A stretch of 64,000 bases of DNA from Providencia hangzhouensis (GCF_029193595.2 NZ_CP135052.1:2728001-2792000); one strand, 5' to 3'; shown: positions 55,001 to 63,195, counted from the stretch's first letter. A program made the numbers and translations. The notes: generated by a model not told the origin, from the sequence alone.

Positions 55001-55308
55001 AGAGCTGCATCCGCCCCACACTCAAGGCAGATAAAATCCCCCTCATCCATGGAATGCCCATTCACACAAACTCTTTGTTCAATAATTTGGTTATTTTGAT
55101 TATTCTCATCAATACTGAGTTTTGGGCTCTCCATCGAGGTATTGTGCTCATCAATGGGGCGCCAACCCGTTTCATGAATATCTTCAAGGGTTAAATCCCA
55201 GCCACAAAACTGATTATCTCCTTGTGGTGTTTTAATTTGCCCAGCACAAAAAATTTCAGTTAACGGTCGCTCTGTTTGGCAATGTGGGCAAAAACGTATC
55301 ATGGTCAT
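49000..55308 (-). CDS. Giant zinc-ribbon / pseudokinase / SF1 helicase / PD-(D/E)XK protein
   Basis: About 2102 residues from the ATG at 55308 (TTG 55320 and ATG 55302 are alternatives). Domains: zinc ribbon (C7, C10, C21, C35) and a second one (C81, H85, C94, C97); Ser/Thr kinase fold 116-364 in which HRD is HRN (N236), DFG is EYG (E256) and no clear ATP-site Lys is seen, although APE (280-282) and the DxWSLG Asp (D293) remain, so a pseudokinase; an unassigned region 380-960; a COG1112-type SF1 helicase with Walker A GPPGTGKS (988-995), DEAS (1647-1650), GDEKQMPPS and VAITRAR (1904-1910), interrupted by a long helical insert; and a C-terminal REase of the MTES_1575 type with D2011, E2027 and D2029. 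The kinase-helicase pairing recalls type I Mokosh defence. Four-base-scale spacing to the neighbours shows one operon. Confidence 0.85.
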   Translation of the reverse strand: MTMIRFCPHCQTERPLTEIFCAGQIKTPQGDNQFCGWDLTLEDIHETGWRPIDEHNTSMESPKLSIDENNQNNQIIEQRVCVNGHSMDEGDFICLECGADAALELSNIEEQSQRLIGNWRLERRINQNDSPRERYLVTHIENDKNGVLTLYQKGEEPDPTIYQVLQLIPTDHVPEFYETGRWENRAWHVTELLEGGSLSQFVQQGEFWQLHEIPKLVEEMGQAIAAFTEHGLRHRNLCPANLLIRSREPLDIVVIEYGSASLSEFDLDIVTPLDISRYSAPETLAGGVSAASDWWSLGVILLEQLTQGQCFAQVHDNAFLIQVMTNGVDFPDDLDPNLQLLLRGLLCRDRFLRWQWPQVSAWLEGKAVQAPKSAIAGSPTQYHQVQFAGQQFSQPDTFAMVAGEQAHWDGAVQFLLRGELTSWLAKFDNSQEQLKQLQAFLDSPKTLDGALQSEINQDIKLTLALKILNPNMPFIYRGEIITPAWLLEQPILAYALISEPLTQHIQNIDPQHWLVQLYHRQCLVRQRAEQLNILLNEESLKLYLLITSISQLAARWELLHSQFPDSHNESLQALLDRQNLQEIDYILLLSADIGQFVSLTALVEQSFELAKHNDIHNFDSEIAKNQLLLPRGELYQLINHRVSDFKRIGIPELDGWVDDFLLMRRLPLVKILVLLAIPFEHWQVPESQKYVLEVLRFFTQKLTSVTQRGNLVRMRLTQNTGRVDLMECDSPVRPASALLEHLLNRKKSTVTIDSDLLLQHKGVNGRLRILQSDTQLYQRDTGIDGMYLGFPFLLLHTQPNQIKPRIAPLFLWPVSLRTSLAQNSPIQLSFDHERAAIRLNPALASFAGIPPVSEWQTILDNLLSKAGLTIEDMMETLTSLLPIQSTELAPLPSITTSIAENSAQICCSAVLFHTSFIGQAMSSDLQQIAGLPISQTALATMLKVSPLNSTSETQPDNLLNQYALSLADPSQEQVVQAVQANTGLLIEGPPGTGKSQTIVSLIADAIGRQQTVLVVCQKPAALEVVYKRLIANGLGDRALYISQSQKGREIILAVREQIEQLWGQEKSQLVELDWQGERIHLVNRVQLFEQKIDRYFHSLNNIDEKFQVSYKQVLSQLIELEKLPHFDIDEQHIKPLLAQFDSHTIEQLTDDLKSHAYTWWQLDYENNALKALSQFTVNDPQYLLFNQSIMGLIDTEKQRDEAYKTPYQQITLTQLSTHEQWLSQHEAQFNQLTAEQWQDFSRWLTLFSSETGNLVINQLELLYQRLLSINEENIDPLLFPVFRGIDNDHLAQLSRALMETMQRSWLRFLNPYYYRRQNQLQSFMAASGLAPTTEKQTSVLNTIAVEQQWRLLERELQPLYQQLGLELQPNHLWRSTLQPLVMQLKRVADMAELLAQYPEPLHFIDAITQQQKAGFIHQCHEVRAAIAKLRAKTESLNQLSRLDSVFSSETVERFKMAIVNGESNTTELVLIAQQKENLQRYQSFREETQHFTEQHWGILTLLKPAIGQLIATEGGTTQWRDQLIQTINYYFCLFTKAQLQATLPALSTNHGQLMSDLAELENAQKQLQQFNKLALTTNIDIKTLGNRREWEEITRLAGPRARRLREFIQEGRDIGLMQLRPVWLMTPDVASQVLPLEGAMFDSVIYDEASQMPIEFALSTLFRAKQAIVSGDEKQMPPSKFFTGKQIEDDIDEEDDDQQELAGEQWDYRQISDCPDLLHLARTVLPIHTLDIHYRSAYRELINFSNFAFYENRLNIPAQFSSKMVSKIKPLQLIQVNGTYVNQSNEAEAVAIVDHLASMWQRPFEQRPSVGVVTFNQKQATLINQIIQLRAAQDEDFLQAYTQENQRTHNDEDMSFFVKNVENVQGDERDVILFSTTFGRNAQGTFRRNFGVLGQTGGERRLNVAITRARQQVVIMSSMPIDEISDLLATYRKPEIPRDYLQGYLAYALNACNPLMQKENKKLLSRMCHTQSAVDNETLPQNAFVDSVMSFIRQSGWQVTTASQNGVFHFDGIVEDRTSGRLLIGIECDIPSHPLLKTARSRELWRSAVLARVIPARYRVSIIEWYQNRDLAQQQLHDAISQALLTSSLSQIESQNPQEGAL

Positions 55309-55324
55309 CCATTCATCCAATTAA

Positions 55325-55957
55325 TTATTTTTTTAGTTGTCGCAAGGATTGATCTTGCTGTTCAATCAAGGTCCGCAAACGCAACATATCGTTACGTTCA
55401 GGAACCCCCGCCAAAAATAGCCGCCCTGTTTCATCAAACGCTAAATCCAGTACTTTATCTTCTGGTGTTATCGAGCGCTGATATGCCATAAATCGCGCTT
55501 TTCCTAATGGCGTTAACATATGCAATTGCTGATTATCACTGCCTTTGAGCATCTGGGTTTGCGGAAGATCCACAATAAATGGCTCACTAATTAAGGCATC
55601 AATATTGGGAGCCATTTGTAAAACACGCTCTTCAATGTGTTCCCATTGATAACCGCTATAGACTAAAATATCCGCATCTGTTAGCTGTTTAATCCCTTTC
55701 ACTAATGCGGATAAGGCTTCAGGCTGTTCAAACGGTTCTCCCCCTGAAATCGTGATGCCATCTGCGAATGGTAACCACTCCGTTATCTGGTCCAGTAATT
55801 GTTTCACCGTGATGCTATTGTCTTTCACTTGCCATGTATCAGGAGAAAGACAGCCTTTACAACGTAATGAGCATCCCTGAAACCAGATACCAATACGCTT
55901 TCCGGGGCCTAGGGCCGTAATGGGAAAATGAACTCGTGAAATATTAACATTCACCAC
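55325..55957 (-). CDS. Radical SAM / 4Fe-4S activase-like protein
   Basis: 210 residues from a GTG at 55957 (GTG 55954 is also possible). CSLRCKGC (C29, C33, C36) is the CxxxCxxC cluster motif, with W25-F26-Q27-G28 before it as in NrdG- and PflA-type activases, and ISGGEPFEQPEAL is the SAM-binding GGE motif. Homologues make the 5'-deoxyadenosyl radical and often activate a glycyl-radical enzyme, but no such enzyme is in the operon. The C-terminal 70 residues (from about 140) are not typical of NrdG. One base separates it from the AAA+ gene. Confidence 0.85.
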   Translation of the reverse strand: MVNVNISRVHFPITALGPGKRIGIWFQGCSLRCKGCLSPDTWQVKDNSITVKQLLDQITEWLPFADGITISGGEPFEQPEALSALVKGIKQLTDADILVYSGYQWEHIEERVLQMAPNIDALISEPFIVDLPQTQMLKGSDNQQLHMLTPLGKARFMAYQRSITPEDKVLDLAFDETGRLFLAGVPERNDMLRLRTLIEQQDQSLRQLKK

Positions 55958-55958
55958 A

Positions 55959-57797
55959 TCAATTACTCATCGCTGCTAACGTGATTTGCGTTGTTTCACC
56001 TGTGGCAATTTCGACAATTTGATAAGCCGAATTAGGTTGTAAATCTTGGTCGAAAACAGCGCGAGATAATGGGTTAATTAAATAGCTTTCTAATTGGTTA
56101 CGTATACCTCGACCGCCATTAGATAAATCAGCTAAGCAATGTTGTTTTAACGTTTCTTTGGCTTGTGGTGAAATTGAAATAGTCAGTGATTGCTTTTCCA
56201 AACCAGAAAGAATATTTCCCACCATTTGTTCGAATATTTGTTGTGCCACATCGGGGCGAATAAAATCAAAAACAATAATGTTTTCCCCAATTCGGTTGAG
56301 CAGCTCTGGTCTATTTAACACTAATTTAAAGTGACGTTCGATTTCACTTTTCACGTTACGCGTCACCGTTTCGAAAGGCTCACTCGGCTGGACATTCGCT
56401 ACCCGCTCACCATTTGCATCCAAACGATAAATGCCAAGATTTGACGTAAAAATAATCAACGACTCTGAAAAATAAACGCGATCACCACGTCCTGAGGTCA
56501 ATACACCATCATCAATAATTTGTAGAAATTTATCCATTAAATGAGGGTGTGCTTTTTCTATCTCATCAAACAACACCACACTAAACGGCTTTTCACGAAT
56601 GGCATTCGTCAATTCACCACCAGAATCATAACCGACATAGCCAGGAGGAGCGCCAATTAAACGTTGGTCTGCATGTTCTGCACTAAATTCAGACATATCA
56701 AAGCGGATATACGCACTTTCATCACCAAATAGCAATTGAGTGACCGTTTTCGCCAGTTCCGTTTTCCCGACACCCGTTGGCCCCGCTAGAAACAAAACGC
56801 CTCGAGGTCGCCCACCTTTATGCCCCCCCACTCCGGTCATTGCACGTTTAATAATGTCCAATAAATGAGTGACGGCATGTTGTTGTCCTTTAACTCGGCG
56901 AGAAATAATCTCTGGTGCGTTATGTATTTTCTGCTTATCAATTTTTTTCCAAGGGTCTTCCGTTATGCCTACTTTATAACGTCGTACCGCATCACTAATA
57001 CGTGTCACAGGGACATTTTCAATCCGTGCGAGCTGCACTATCGCCGTTAAGTCCAGTAACAAGAGTCCTTCTGTTTCATCAATAAAGTCATTAAATAAGC
57101 TGTCTTTATCCGCTTGTTCTATGCTATTAACATCAGATAATGAAGCTAACAACATTGGCGTAAGAACCCGACGAACTTGGCTGTCAGGCTTCGCAACAGG
57201 AATGGCTCTCACTCGTGGGTTATTAACTAAAAACCAATCAGGTAAATCGGTTTCTTTCTCCACAATCCAAAAAATAGAATTGTAGAACGGCTGGTTATTT
57301 TCCCCTGCTGGTCGCGTTTTTGCTTGGTGAGAAACCACCAGAGCCCGAGTAAATAAGCTGTGCTCAGCGGGAGTCAGGTTATCGCGATGGGAAATCAAGC
57401 AAGAGGCGAAATCAATACATAATGCAATTGGCTGCTGCTTATAGTTAATAAATTTTTCCAGCAAATGATTCAACATATCAATACCACCAGCAGCTTTATC
57501 ATCAGCCATATGCAAACCTAAGTTTTGCATCAATGTGGCACTCGCTTGCGAGTTTTCTGTGGGGCTCGCCACGCATTGAAAACCAATCAGTGGTGTATAG
57601 GTAATAACATAGGCATACCCTGCCTGAAACAAGTTATTAAAGAGTGCTTGGTTAAACGGCAGTGGTGTCACTACCCTAGGCGCAATTTCGCTGGCTTGTA
57701 GGTCTCGAACATTGCCAAATAGAACAAACTGACTTTTCAGTGGAATAAATCGCAGTAAGTCTCTTAACCAGCGCGGTTTTTGAAAATCCATGTTCAT
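55959..57797 (-). CDS. AAA+ ATPase of the ClpA/ClpB type with degenerate N-terminal module
   Basis: 612 residues from the ATG at 57797, which has AAGGGG five bases upstream; an upstream start at 57851 lacks a ribosome site. The second half is a ClpB-D2-like AAA+ module: Walker A GPTGVGKT (339-346), pore loop GYVGY (386-390), Walker B VVLFDEIEKAHP (D411, E412), sensor 1 TSN (451-453), then LNRPELLNRIGENIIVF with the Arg finger and the ClpB-type C-terminal small domain. The first 290 residues look like an AAA+-related fold (FVLFGNVRDL, ALCIDFAS) without a Walker A. No Clp N-domain or ClpP-binding loop seen. First gene of the operon; divergent from yniA across 271 bases. Confidence 0.85.
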   Translation of the reverse strand: MNMDFQKPRWLRDLLRFIPLKSQFVLFGNVRDLQASEIAPRVVTPLPFNQALFNNLFQAGYAYVITYTPLIGFQCVASPTENSQASATLMQNLGLHMADDKAAGGIDMLNHLLEKFINYKQQPIALCIDFASCLISHRDNLTPAEHSLFTRALVVSHQAKTRPAGENNQPFYNSIFWIVEKETDLPDWFLVNNPRVRAIPVAKPDSQVRRVLTPMLLASLSDVNSIEQADKDSLFNDFIDETEGLLLLDLTAIVQLARIENVPVTRISDAVRRYKVGITEDPWKKIDKQKIHNAPEIISRRVKGQQHAVTHLLDIIKRAMTGVGGHKGGRPRGVLFLAGPTGVGKTELAKTVTQLLFGDESAYIRFDMSEFSAEHADQRLIGAPPGYVGYDSGGELTNAIREKPFSVVLFDEIEKAHPHLMDKFLQIIDDGVLTSGRGDRVYFSESLIIFTSNLGIYRLDANGERVANVQPSEPFETVTRNVKSEIERHFKLVLNRPELLNRIGENIIVFDFIRPDVAQQIFEQMVGNILSGLEKQSLTISISPQAKETLKQHCLADLSNGGRGIRNQLESYLINPLSRAVFDQDLQPNSAYQIVEIATGETTQITLAAMSN

Positions 57798-58068
57798 AGC
57801 ACCCCTTGAGTATGAAAGTATTCTTTGCAGTTTACCTGAAATCACTAGCAAATGGCGTCAAGATCTTGAACTCATACCGTATTATCTGAACATTCTCATT
57901 TAGATAGAAATAGGCTAAATTTAAAGCAGAACAGGTTTGTGTTTATTGCCTGATAATTGTTCAATAATTTCGTGATAGCTTCTTCTTTTTAAACAATTAT
58001 CACTGTTAATTCCTAAACTGTCGCTATAGTATTGTATTAATGAAGACCAAAGCAGAGCGAGGTGAGTC

Positions 58069-58938
58069 ATGTGGCAAGCAATGTGTCGTTTATTAAGTGA
58101 ACACTTAGGTGAGGCGGAGCTACGTAACAAAGTCATTCTGTCTGGTGGTGATATTCACCATACGTTAAGAATTGACTATGGCGAACACACCGTGTTCATT
58201 AAACAAAATCGGCGTGAGTTTTTGCCTTTATTTAAACAGGAGGCTGAGCAACTTGAAATGCTCGCTAAAAGCCAAACGATAACCGTTCCTAAGGTTTACG
58301 GTGTTGGCAGTAATAAGCACCACAGTTTCCTTCTGCTCGAATACTTCCCTCTTAAGCCTTTCGACAACACCAATGCATGGCATTTTGGCCAACAATTAGC
58401 GCGTTTACATCAATGGGAAGAGCAGCCTAGCTACGGGTTTGATTTTGATACTATGCTAAGCACAATTGTGCAACCTAATGGCTGGGAAAAGCGTTGGAAT
58501 TCATTTTTTGCAGAAAAGCGTATTGGCTTGCAATTACAACTCGCTTCCGAAAAAGGAATGGTATTTGCTGATATTCAGCAAATTGTCGATATTGTTAAGG
58601 AGAAACTTGCTGGGCATCAGCCACAACCCTCTTTATTACATGGTGACTTATGGCCAGCTAACTGTGCTATCACTCAAAATCTTGAAGGTGTATTATATGA
58701 CCCCGCATGTTATTGGGGAGATAGGGAGTGTGATATAGCAATGTTGCCATTATATCAAGATCTTCCGATCCAAATTATTGATGGCTACCAAAGTGTTTGG
58801 CCGCTCCCCAATGGCTTTTTAGATAGACAACCAATATACCAACTTTACTATTTACTTAATCAAGCCCATATCTTTGGTAACGAACAAAGCTACCAGCAAG
58901 CACGCACGATTATTGATAATCTACTCAACGAAAAATAA
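58069..58938 (+). CDS. yniA: YniA, fructosamine kinase family protein
   Basis: 289 residues, the E. coli YniA length. Aminoglycoside/choline-kinase fold: catalytic LLHGDLWPANC (HGDxxxxN, near residue 191) and the metal-binding Asp in LYDPACYWGDRECD. Fructosamine-3-kinase relatives phosphorylate ketosamine or ribulosamine adducts for protein deglycation; the exact substrate of YniA is not settled. GAGGTGA is placed four bases before the ATG. Confidence 0.93.
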   Translation: MWQAMCRLLSEHLGEAELRNKVILSGGDIHHTLRIDYGEHTVFIKQNRREFLPLFKQEAEQLEMLAKSQTITVPKVYGVGSNKHHSFLLLEYFPLKPFDNTNAWHFGQQLARLHQWEEQPSYGFDFDTMLSTIVQPNGWEKRWNSFFAEKRIGLQLQLASEKGMVFADIQQIVDIVKEKLAGHQPQPSLLHGDLWPANCAITQNLEGVLYDPACYWGDRECDIAMLPLYQDLPIQIIDGYQSVWPLPNGFLDRQPIYQLYYLLNQAHIFGNEQSYQQARTIIDNLLNEK

Positions 58939-58973
58939 GCTCCTGTTTTTTAGCATTTAGCACGACAAATAAT

Positions 58974-59110
58974 TAATTTTCTAAATAATTCGAACTGTGG
59001 CAAGGCGGCGATTGAGGATAGTTTGGGGAGCATACACAAGTATGTGACCCAAATAGCCGAAAGAAGCCAACACCGCTACAGCTCGAAGTATGACGAAAAT
59101 TCGAAAATTA
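58974..59110. repeat. ERIC element (enterobacterial repetitive intergenic consensus)
   Basis: 137 bases. Ends TAATTTTC / GAAAATTA are inverted; the centre TTTGGG...CATAC-ACAA-GTATG...CCCAAA (59022-59053) is the ERIC core palindrome, and GAAGCCAAC followed by AGCTCGAAGTATGACG (59091-59096 region) is the typical ERIC right arm. It fills the gap between yniA and yniB and includes the yniB stop codon. Non-autonomous, transcribed as read-through. Confidence 0.8.
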
Positions 59111-59647
59111 CCAATTAAGGAAACGCAGAAGAAAATACAACGCTAGCCCCAATACAATTGGCCAAAAATAAAGAAGAAAAAATTGAGTGAATATCGTATG
59201 ACGTGGAATAGTCACCTTAGCTTCAAGCTCTTCTTTTGAGATGTCTATCCCTTTTGCTTTTTCTATGATCACGTGGTCTTCTAAACTTTCACGAATAAAC
59301 TTAATTTGCCGGTACATACGCAAACCTGATGCACTAAGCGCCAGTCCAACAAAAATAAAAATAAAGATGATGATAAAGCTGATATTACTACCGGAAAACC
59401 CATTAGCGACTTGAGGTACTGGTGAGTTATTCCAAAAGAAATTTAGGAATGGTGTACTTTGACGGGTCATTTCCGCCATTAATTTAATAAAATCATTAGC
59501 GACTGCATTAATCCCTTCTCCTGCGAGCCCCTTCATGCCTGCCAGTTTAATTAAAGACGCCAATGTCGAAATTAATGCTAACAGAAAAACAACCCAACCC
59601 AGAATACGTTTGCCGATTGCGACATAATTGGCATTATGGTAATTCAT
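59108..59647 (-). CDS. yniB: YniB, inner-membrane protein
   Basis: 179 residues against 178 in E. coli; strongly similar. Three to four hydrophobic segments: about 13-35, 88-108 and 152-175, with a charged stretch (IRESLEDHVIIEKAKGID) between the last two. Function unknown. Its stop codon coincides with the ERIC end. Convergent with yniA and divergent from hxpB, as in E. coli. Confidence 0.9.
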   Translation of the reverse strand: MNYHNANYVAIGKRILGWVVFLLALISTLASLIKLAGMKGLAGEGINAVANDFIKLMAEMTRQSTPFLNFFWNNSPVPQVANGFSGSNISFIIIFIFIFVGLALSASGLRMYRQIKFIRESLEDHVIIEKAKGIDISKEELEAKVTIPRHTIFTQFFLLYFWPIVLGLALYFLLRFLNW

Positions 59648-59942
59648 TACTGCTTTTCCTCAGCGTTATGATTTTTGATAAATTTTTACAATGATTATTC
59701 AACGCTAATCATAGCTGAAAATATTCATTGCCTCCAAATTTCAATTCACGATTAATAATAATATATAGACTTTCAGACTAATCAAAATAGTGAGGCTATT
59801 CATTACCATTATACTTTTACTTCATACTGTCCGAATATTCCTCAATATTAGACTAATACTGATTTCAAGTAATACGCTTAAAGTCAGTTTACTGATATCA
59901 TGACTTCTTCGTTAATAAATACGACATGAATGGAGTTTTGAC

Positions 59943-60608
59943 ATGTACCATAATCTTCCCATCCAATCGGTCATTTTTGATATGGATGGTTTACTGATCG
60001 ACTCGGAACCTTTTTGGGCACAGGCTGAACTTGAGATTTTTTCACAATTGGGTGTTGACGTTTCAATTGCGGATACCCTGCCTGATACCTTGGGTTTACG
60101 TATTGACCATGTGGTGGAGCTTTGGTACCACGCTTCCCCTTGGCAAGGATGCAGCCAAGAAGAAGCCACACAACGCATCATTGACCGTGTTGTTGGCTTA
60201 GTTGAAGAAACTCGCCCTATTCTACCGGGTGTGCAACATGCGATGGAACTTTGCCGTTCAATGGATTTAAAAATTGCGCTGGCTTCCGCCTCTCCTTTGT
60301 ACATGTTAGAAAAAGTATTAAACCTTCTGGATATTCGTGATTATTTCTCCGCGGTTATTTCCGCATCTGATTTACCCTTGAGTAAACCTCATCCTGAAGT
60401 TTATCTTAAAGCAGCAGCTGAGTTATCGACTAAACCCGTCAATTGCGTTTCATTAGAAGATTCATTTAACGGTATGATTTCTGCAAAAGCCGCCAGAATG
60501 CGTTCAATTGTGGTGCCTGACAGCAAGCATTTTAATGACCCGCGCTTTGGTTTAGCGGATATCAAATTAGCCTCACTGAATGACTTAAAGGCTGAACATT
60601 TACGTTAA
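59943..60608 (+). CDS. hxpB: HxpB (YniC), hexitol/2-deoxyglucose phosphatase
   Basis: 221 residues, HAD superfamily subfamily IA. Motif I FDMDGLLIDSE (nucleophile D13 region), motif II with Ser in ALASASPLY, Lys in LSKPHPEVY, motif IV LEDSFNG. The E. coli enzyme dephosphorylates 2-deoxyglucose 6-phosphate, mannitol 1-phosphate and sorbitol 6-phosphate. GGAG stands seven bases before the ATG. Confidence 0.93.
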   Translation: MYHNLPIQSVIFDMDGLLIDSEPFWAQAELEIFSQLGVDVSIADTLPDTLGLRIDHVVELWYHASPWQGCSQEEATQRIIDRVVGLVEETRPILPGVQHAMELCRSMDLKIALASASPLYMLEKVLNLLDIRDYFSAVISASDLPLSKPHPEVYLKAAAELSTKPVNCVSLEDSFNGMISAKAARMRSIVVPDSKHFNDPRFGLADIKLASLNDLKAEHLR

Positions 60609-60767
60609 GAATACCTTGAGTGTCTAATAAGTGTTCTCCCCTATCTAATTTAGGTAGGGGTATTGTGTTAAATTATAAAATACTTCCCTTATTTGCTAAT
60701 AAATAAGAGTTTTTTTATCTTTCTACCACTATCATATTCTTTTCAAACACTTTATACTGCCAATCAA

Positions 60768-60783
60768 CTGTATAGATAAACAG
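60768..60783 (+). promoter_or_regulatory. LexA (SOS) box upstream of ydjM
   Basis: CTGT-ATAGATAA-ACAG is a perfect CTGT-N8-ACAG LexA box, 18 bases before the ydjM ATG. ydjM is a known SOS gene in E. coli. Confidence 0.85.
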
Positions 60784-60800
60784 ATGGTATTTTATCCACC

Positions 60801-61376
60801 ATGACAGCTGAAGGGCATCTGCTTTTTTCCGTCGCCTCTTTAATAATGGCTCATAAACTTCAAATCACCCCAGAGATTGCTCATGGTGATTGGCTGCACA
60901 TGGTTCCAGGGGCCTTATTAGGCGCATTATTGCCCGATATTGACCACCCCTCTTCAATTCCTGGTCGACTACTACGGATTTTTTCATTACCCATTTCCAA
61001 ATTGTGTGGGCACCGGGGGTTTACTCATAGCTTAGTTGCATGGTTACTTTTGATGATTTCTTGTTATCAATGGATACCAACCGAATGGGCAATTCCAAAT
61101 GATATTATCCAAGCTTTTTTATTAGGTTATATCAGTCATCTAGTCGCTGACATGCTCACCCCTTCAGGAGTACCATTCCTATGGCCACTCCCTCAACGCT
61201 TTTGTTTTCCCATGATCCGCGGTAAAAATAGCCAACGAGGGGAACGCTTTATTGCCATTATTTTGACTGTTTGTGCCTGTTTTTTACCTGCAGGTTACCA
61301 ATTCGATTTTTATAACCACATTGATATGATTATAAAATATATTCATAATCAAATAGATACACACATTCCCACATAA
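60801..61376 (+). CDS. ydjM: YdjM, LexA-regulated inner-membrane metal-dependent hydrolase family protein
   Basis: 191 residues, DUF457/YdjM family. Conserved ALLGALLPDIDHPSS (about 34-48) and CGHRGFTHSL (about 69-78) carry His and Asp residues that probably bind metal; ISHLVADMLTPSG is the third motif. Four to five hydrophobic segments. Role in the DNA damage response is unknown. The start is fixed by the LexA box just upstream. Confidence 0.92.
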   Translation: MTAEGHLLFSVASLIMAHKLQITPEIAHGDWLHMVPGALLGALLPDIDHPSSIPGRLLRIFSLPISKLCGHRGFTHSLVAWLLLMISCYQWIPTEWAIPNDIIQAFLLGYISHLVADMLTPSGVPFLWPLPQRFCFPMIRGKNSQRGERFIAIILTVCACFLPAGYQFDFYNHIDMIIKYIHNQIDTHIPT

Positions 61377-61557
61377 ATTATAGTTTTGTAATATAATGTA
61401 AGTATGAATAATACTATATTATTACTTTTTGATATAAGAAATGTGTTTTATCAACTGATAACATATAACCAGTTGTTTGAAGCAACTAAATCCTTATAAC
61501 CAATAAGGACTAAAGGGCAAGTAACATACCTTATAAAAATATGATTTGGAGTTCGGA

Positions 61558-62949
61558 ATGAATATTCCTCTAATTATTAATGTGCTCGGCTTTGTAGCAC
61601 TACTAATACTGTTGGCAAAACTAGGGGCTAAAGGCTGGAGCCTATCTAAAAAAGTGTTAGTCGGTCTGGTTTTCGGTGTTGCCTACGGGGTAATACTGCA
61701 CCTCGTGTATGGTAGTGGCCACCAAACGGTAAAAGACTCCATTCTGTGGTTTAATATTGTCGGAAATGGTTATGTGCAGCTATTACAAATGGTGATTATG
61801 CCATTAGTATTTGCTTCAATACTAAGTGCAGTGGCAAGGCTACATAAAGCTTCTTCGCTAGGTAAAATTAGCTTTTTAACAATTGGCACTTTGTTATTTA
61901 CCACAGCTATTGCGGCGTTAGTGGGTATTTTAATTGCCAATTTATTCGGCCTGACTGCCGAAGGTTTAGTTCAAGGTCAATCCGAAACAGCACGTTTATC
62001 AGCAATAGAAAGCAACTATATTGGGAAAGTTTCTGACTTAACCGTGCCTCAGCTAATCTTATCGTTTATTCCAAAAAATCCATTTGCAGATTTAACGGGT
62101 GCAAACCCAACGTCAATTATTAGTGTCGTTATTTTTGCTGCTTTCTTAGGTGTTGCCGCACTGCAACTGTTTAAAGATGATAAAGAGCGTGGTGAAAAAG
62201 CCTTAGCAGCGATTGATGTTATGCAAGCTTGGGCAATGAAATTAGTTCGCTTGGTCATGCGTTTAACGCCATATGGTGTGATGGCACTGATGATTAAAGT
62301 CGTAGCAAGTTCAAACTTGCATGACATCATCAACCTAGGCACTTTTGTTATTGCGTCCTATGTTGCGTTAGGCATTATGTTTGTTGTACATGGTATTTTA
62401 GTGGCGACGACTGGCTTAAACCCTATTAAATTCTTTAAGAAAGCGGGCCCGGTTCTGACATTTGCATTCACTAGCCGTTCAAGTGCTGCAAGTATTCCAC
62501 TAAATATTGAAACACAAACACGTCGTTTCGGTATTCCTGAATCGATTGCTAGCTTCTCTGCATCGTTCGGAGCAACAATTGGGCAAAATGGTTGTGCGGG
62601 TATTTATCCTGCAATGTTAGCCGTGATGGTCGCACCGACAATGGGTATTAATCCATTCGACCCGCTGTGGATTGCGACATTAGTCGGTATCGTGACTATC
62701 AGTTCCGCAGGTGTCGCGGGTGTTGGTGGCGGTGCAACTTTCGCCGCATTAATTGTACTACCAGCGATGGGCTTACCAGTTACATTAGTTGCTCTGTTAA
62801 TTTCAGTTGAGCCATTAATTGATATGGGTCGTACTGCATTGAATGTCAGTGGTTCAATGACAGCAGGCACAGTGACTAGCCAGTTGATGGGTGAAACAGA
62901 TAAAGCAATATTTAATCAAAATGATGACGCAGATTTAAAACACGTTTAA
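61558..62949 (+). CDS. tcyP: TcyP (YdjN), L-cystine/proton symporter
   Basis: 463 residues from the ATG at 61558 (GGAG six bases upstream), equal to E. coli TcyP; an in-frame TTG at 61546 is rejected. Member of the DAACS/glutamate-type family with about eight helices and two re-entrant loops: [18 protein letters not shown] (near residues 301-318) and [14 protein letters not shown] (near 340), and [18 protein letters not shown]. Imports cystine and related sulfur compounds. Followed by its own terminator. Confidence 0.95.
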   Translation: MNIPLIINVLGFVALLILLAKLGAKGWSLSKKVLVGLVFGVAYGVILHLVYGSGHQTVKDSILWFNIVGNGYVQLLQMVIMPLVFASILSAVARLHKASSLGKISFLTIGTLLFTTAIAALVGILIANLFGLTAEGLVQGQSETARLSAIESNYIGKVSDLTVPQLILSFIPKNPFADLTGANPTSIISVVIFAAFLGVAALQLFKDDKERGEKALAAIDVMQAWAMKLVRLVMRLTPYGVMALMIKVVASSNLHDIINLGTFVIASYVALGIMFVVHGILVATTGLNPIKFFKKAGPVLTFAFTSRSSAASIPLNIETQTRRFGIPESIASFSASFGATIGQNGCAGIYPAMLAVMVAPTMGINPFDPLWIATLVGIVTISSAGVAGVGGGATFAALIVLPAMGLPVTLVALLISVEPLIDMGRTALNVSGSMTAGTVTSQLMGETDKAIFNQNDDADLKHV

Positions 62950-62971
62950 CTTATCATTATGATTCAAATGA

Positions 62972-62996
62972 AACCTGCCTTCTGGCAGGTTTTTTT
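62972..62996 (+). terminator. Rho-independent terminator of tcyP
   Basis: Stem AACCTGCC / GGCAGGTT with TTCT loop, then five Ts, 22 bases after the stop. Confidence 0.88.
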
Positions 62997-63195
62997 ATGA
63001 TTATGATAAGTATGTGAAATTTATTTACCTTGGGGAATATCAAAAAAACCAGTTTTTTGTGCTGAATAATATTGCAATAAACTGGAATAACGTAAGATAA
63101 TAAAGCCTGAGCAACGTTTTCTTGAGCTTCCTGCTTGTGTTGCGTCAACCCATTTTCTATGGGTATTTTATCAACATCATTTATGGTTTTTTAAT

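Noticed and set aside
49000..57797. Calling the operon Mokosh outright
   Set aside because: The kinase-helicase pairing fits, but the PLD partner is missing and the AAA+, radical SAM and coiled-coil genes are not part of Mokosh as I know it.
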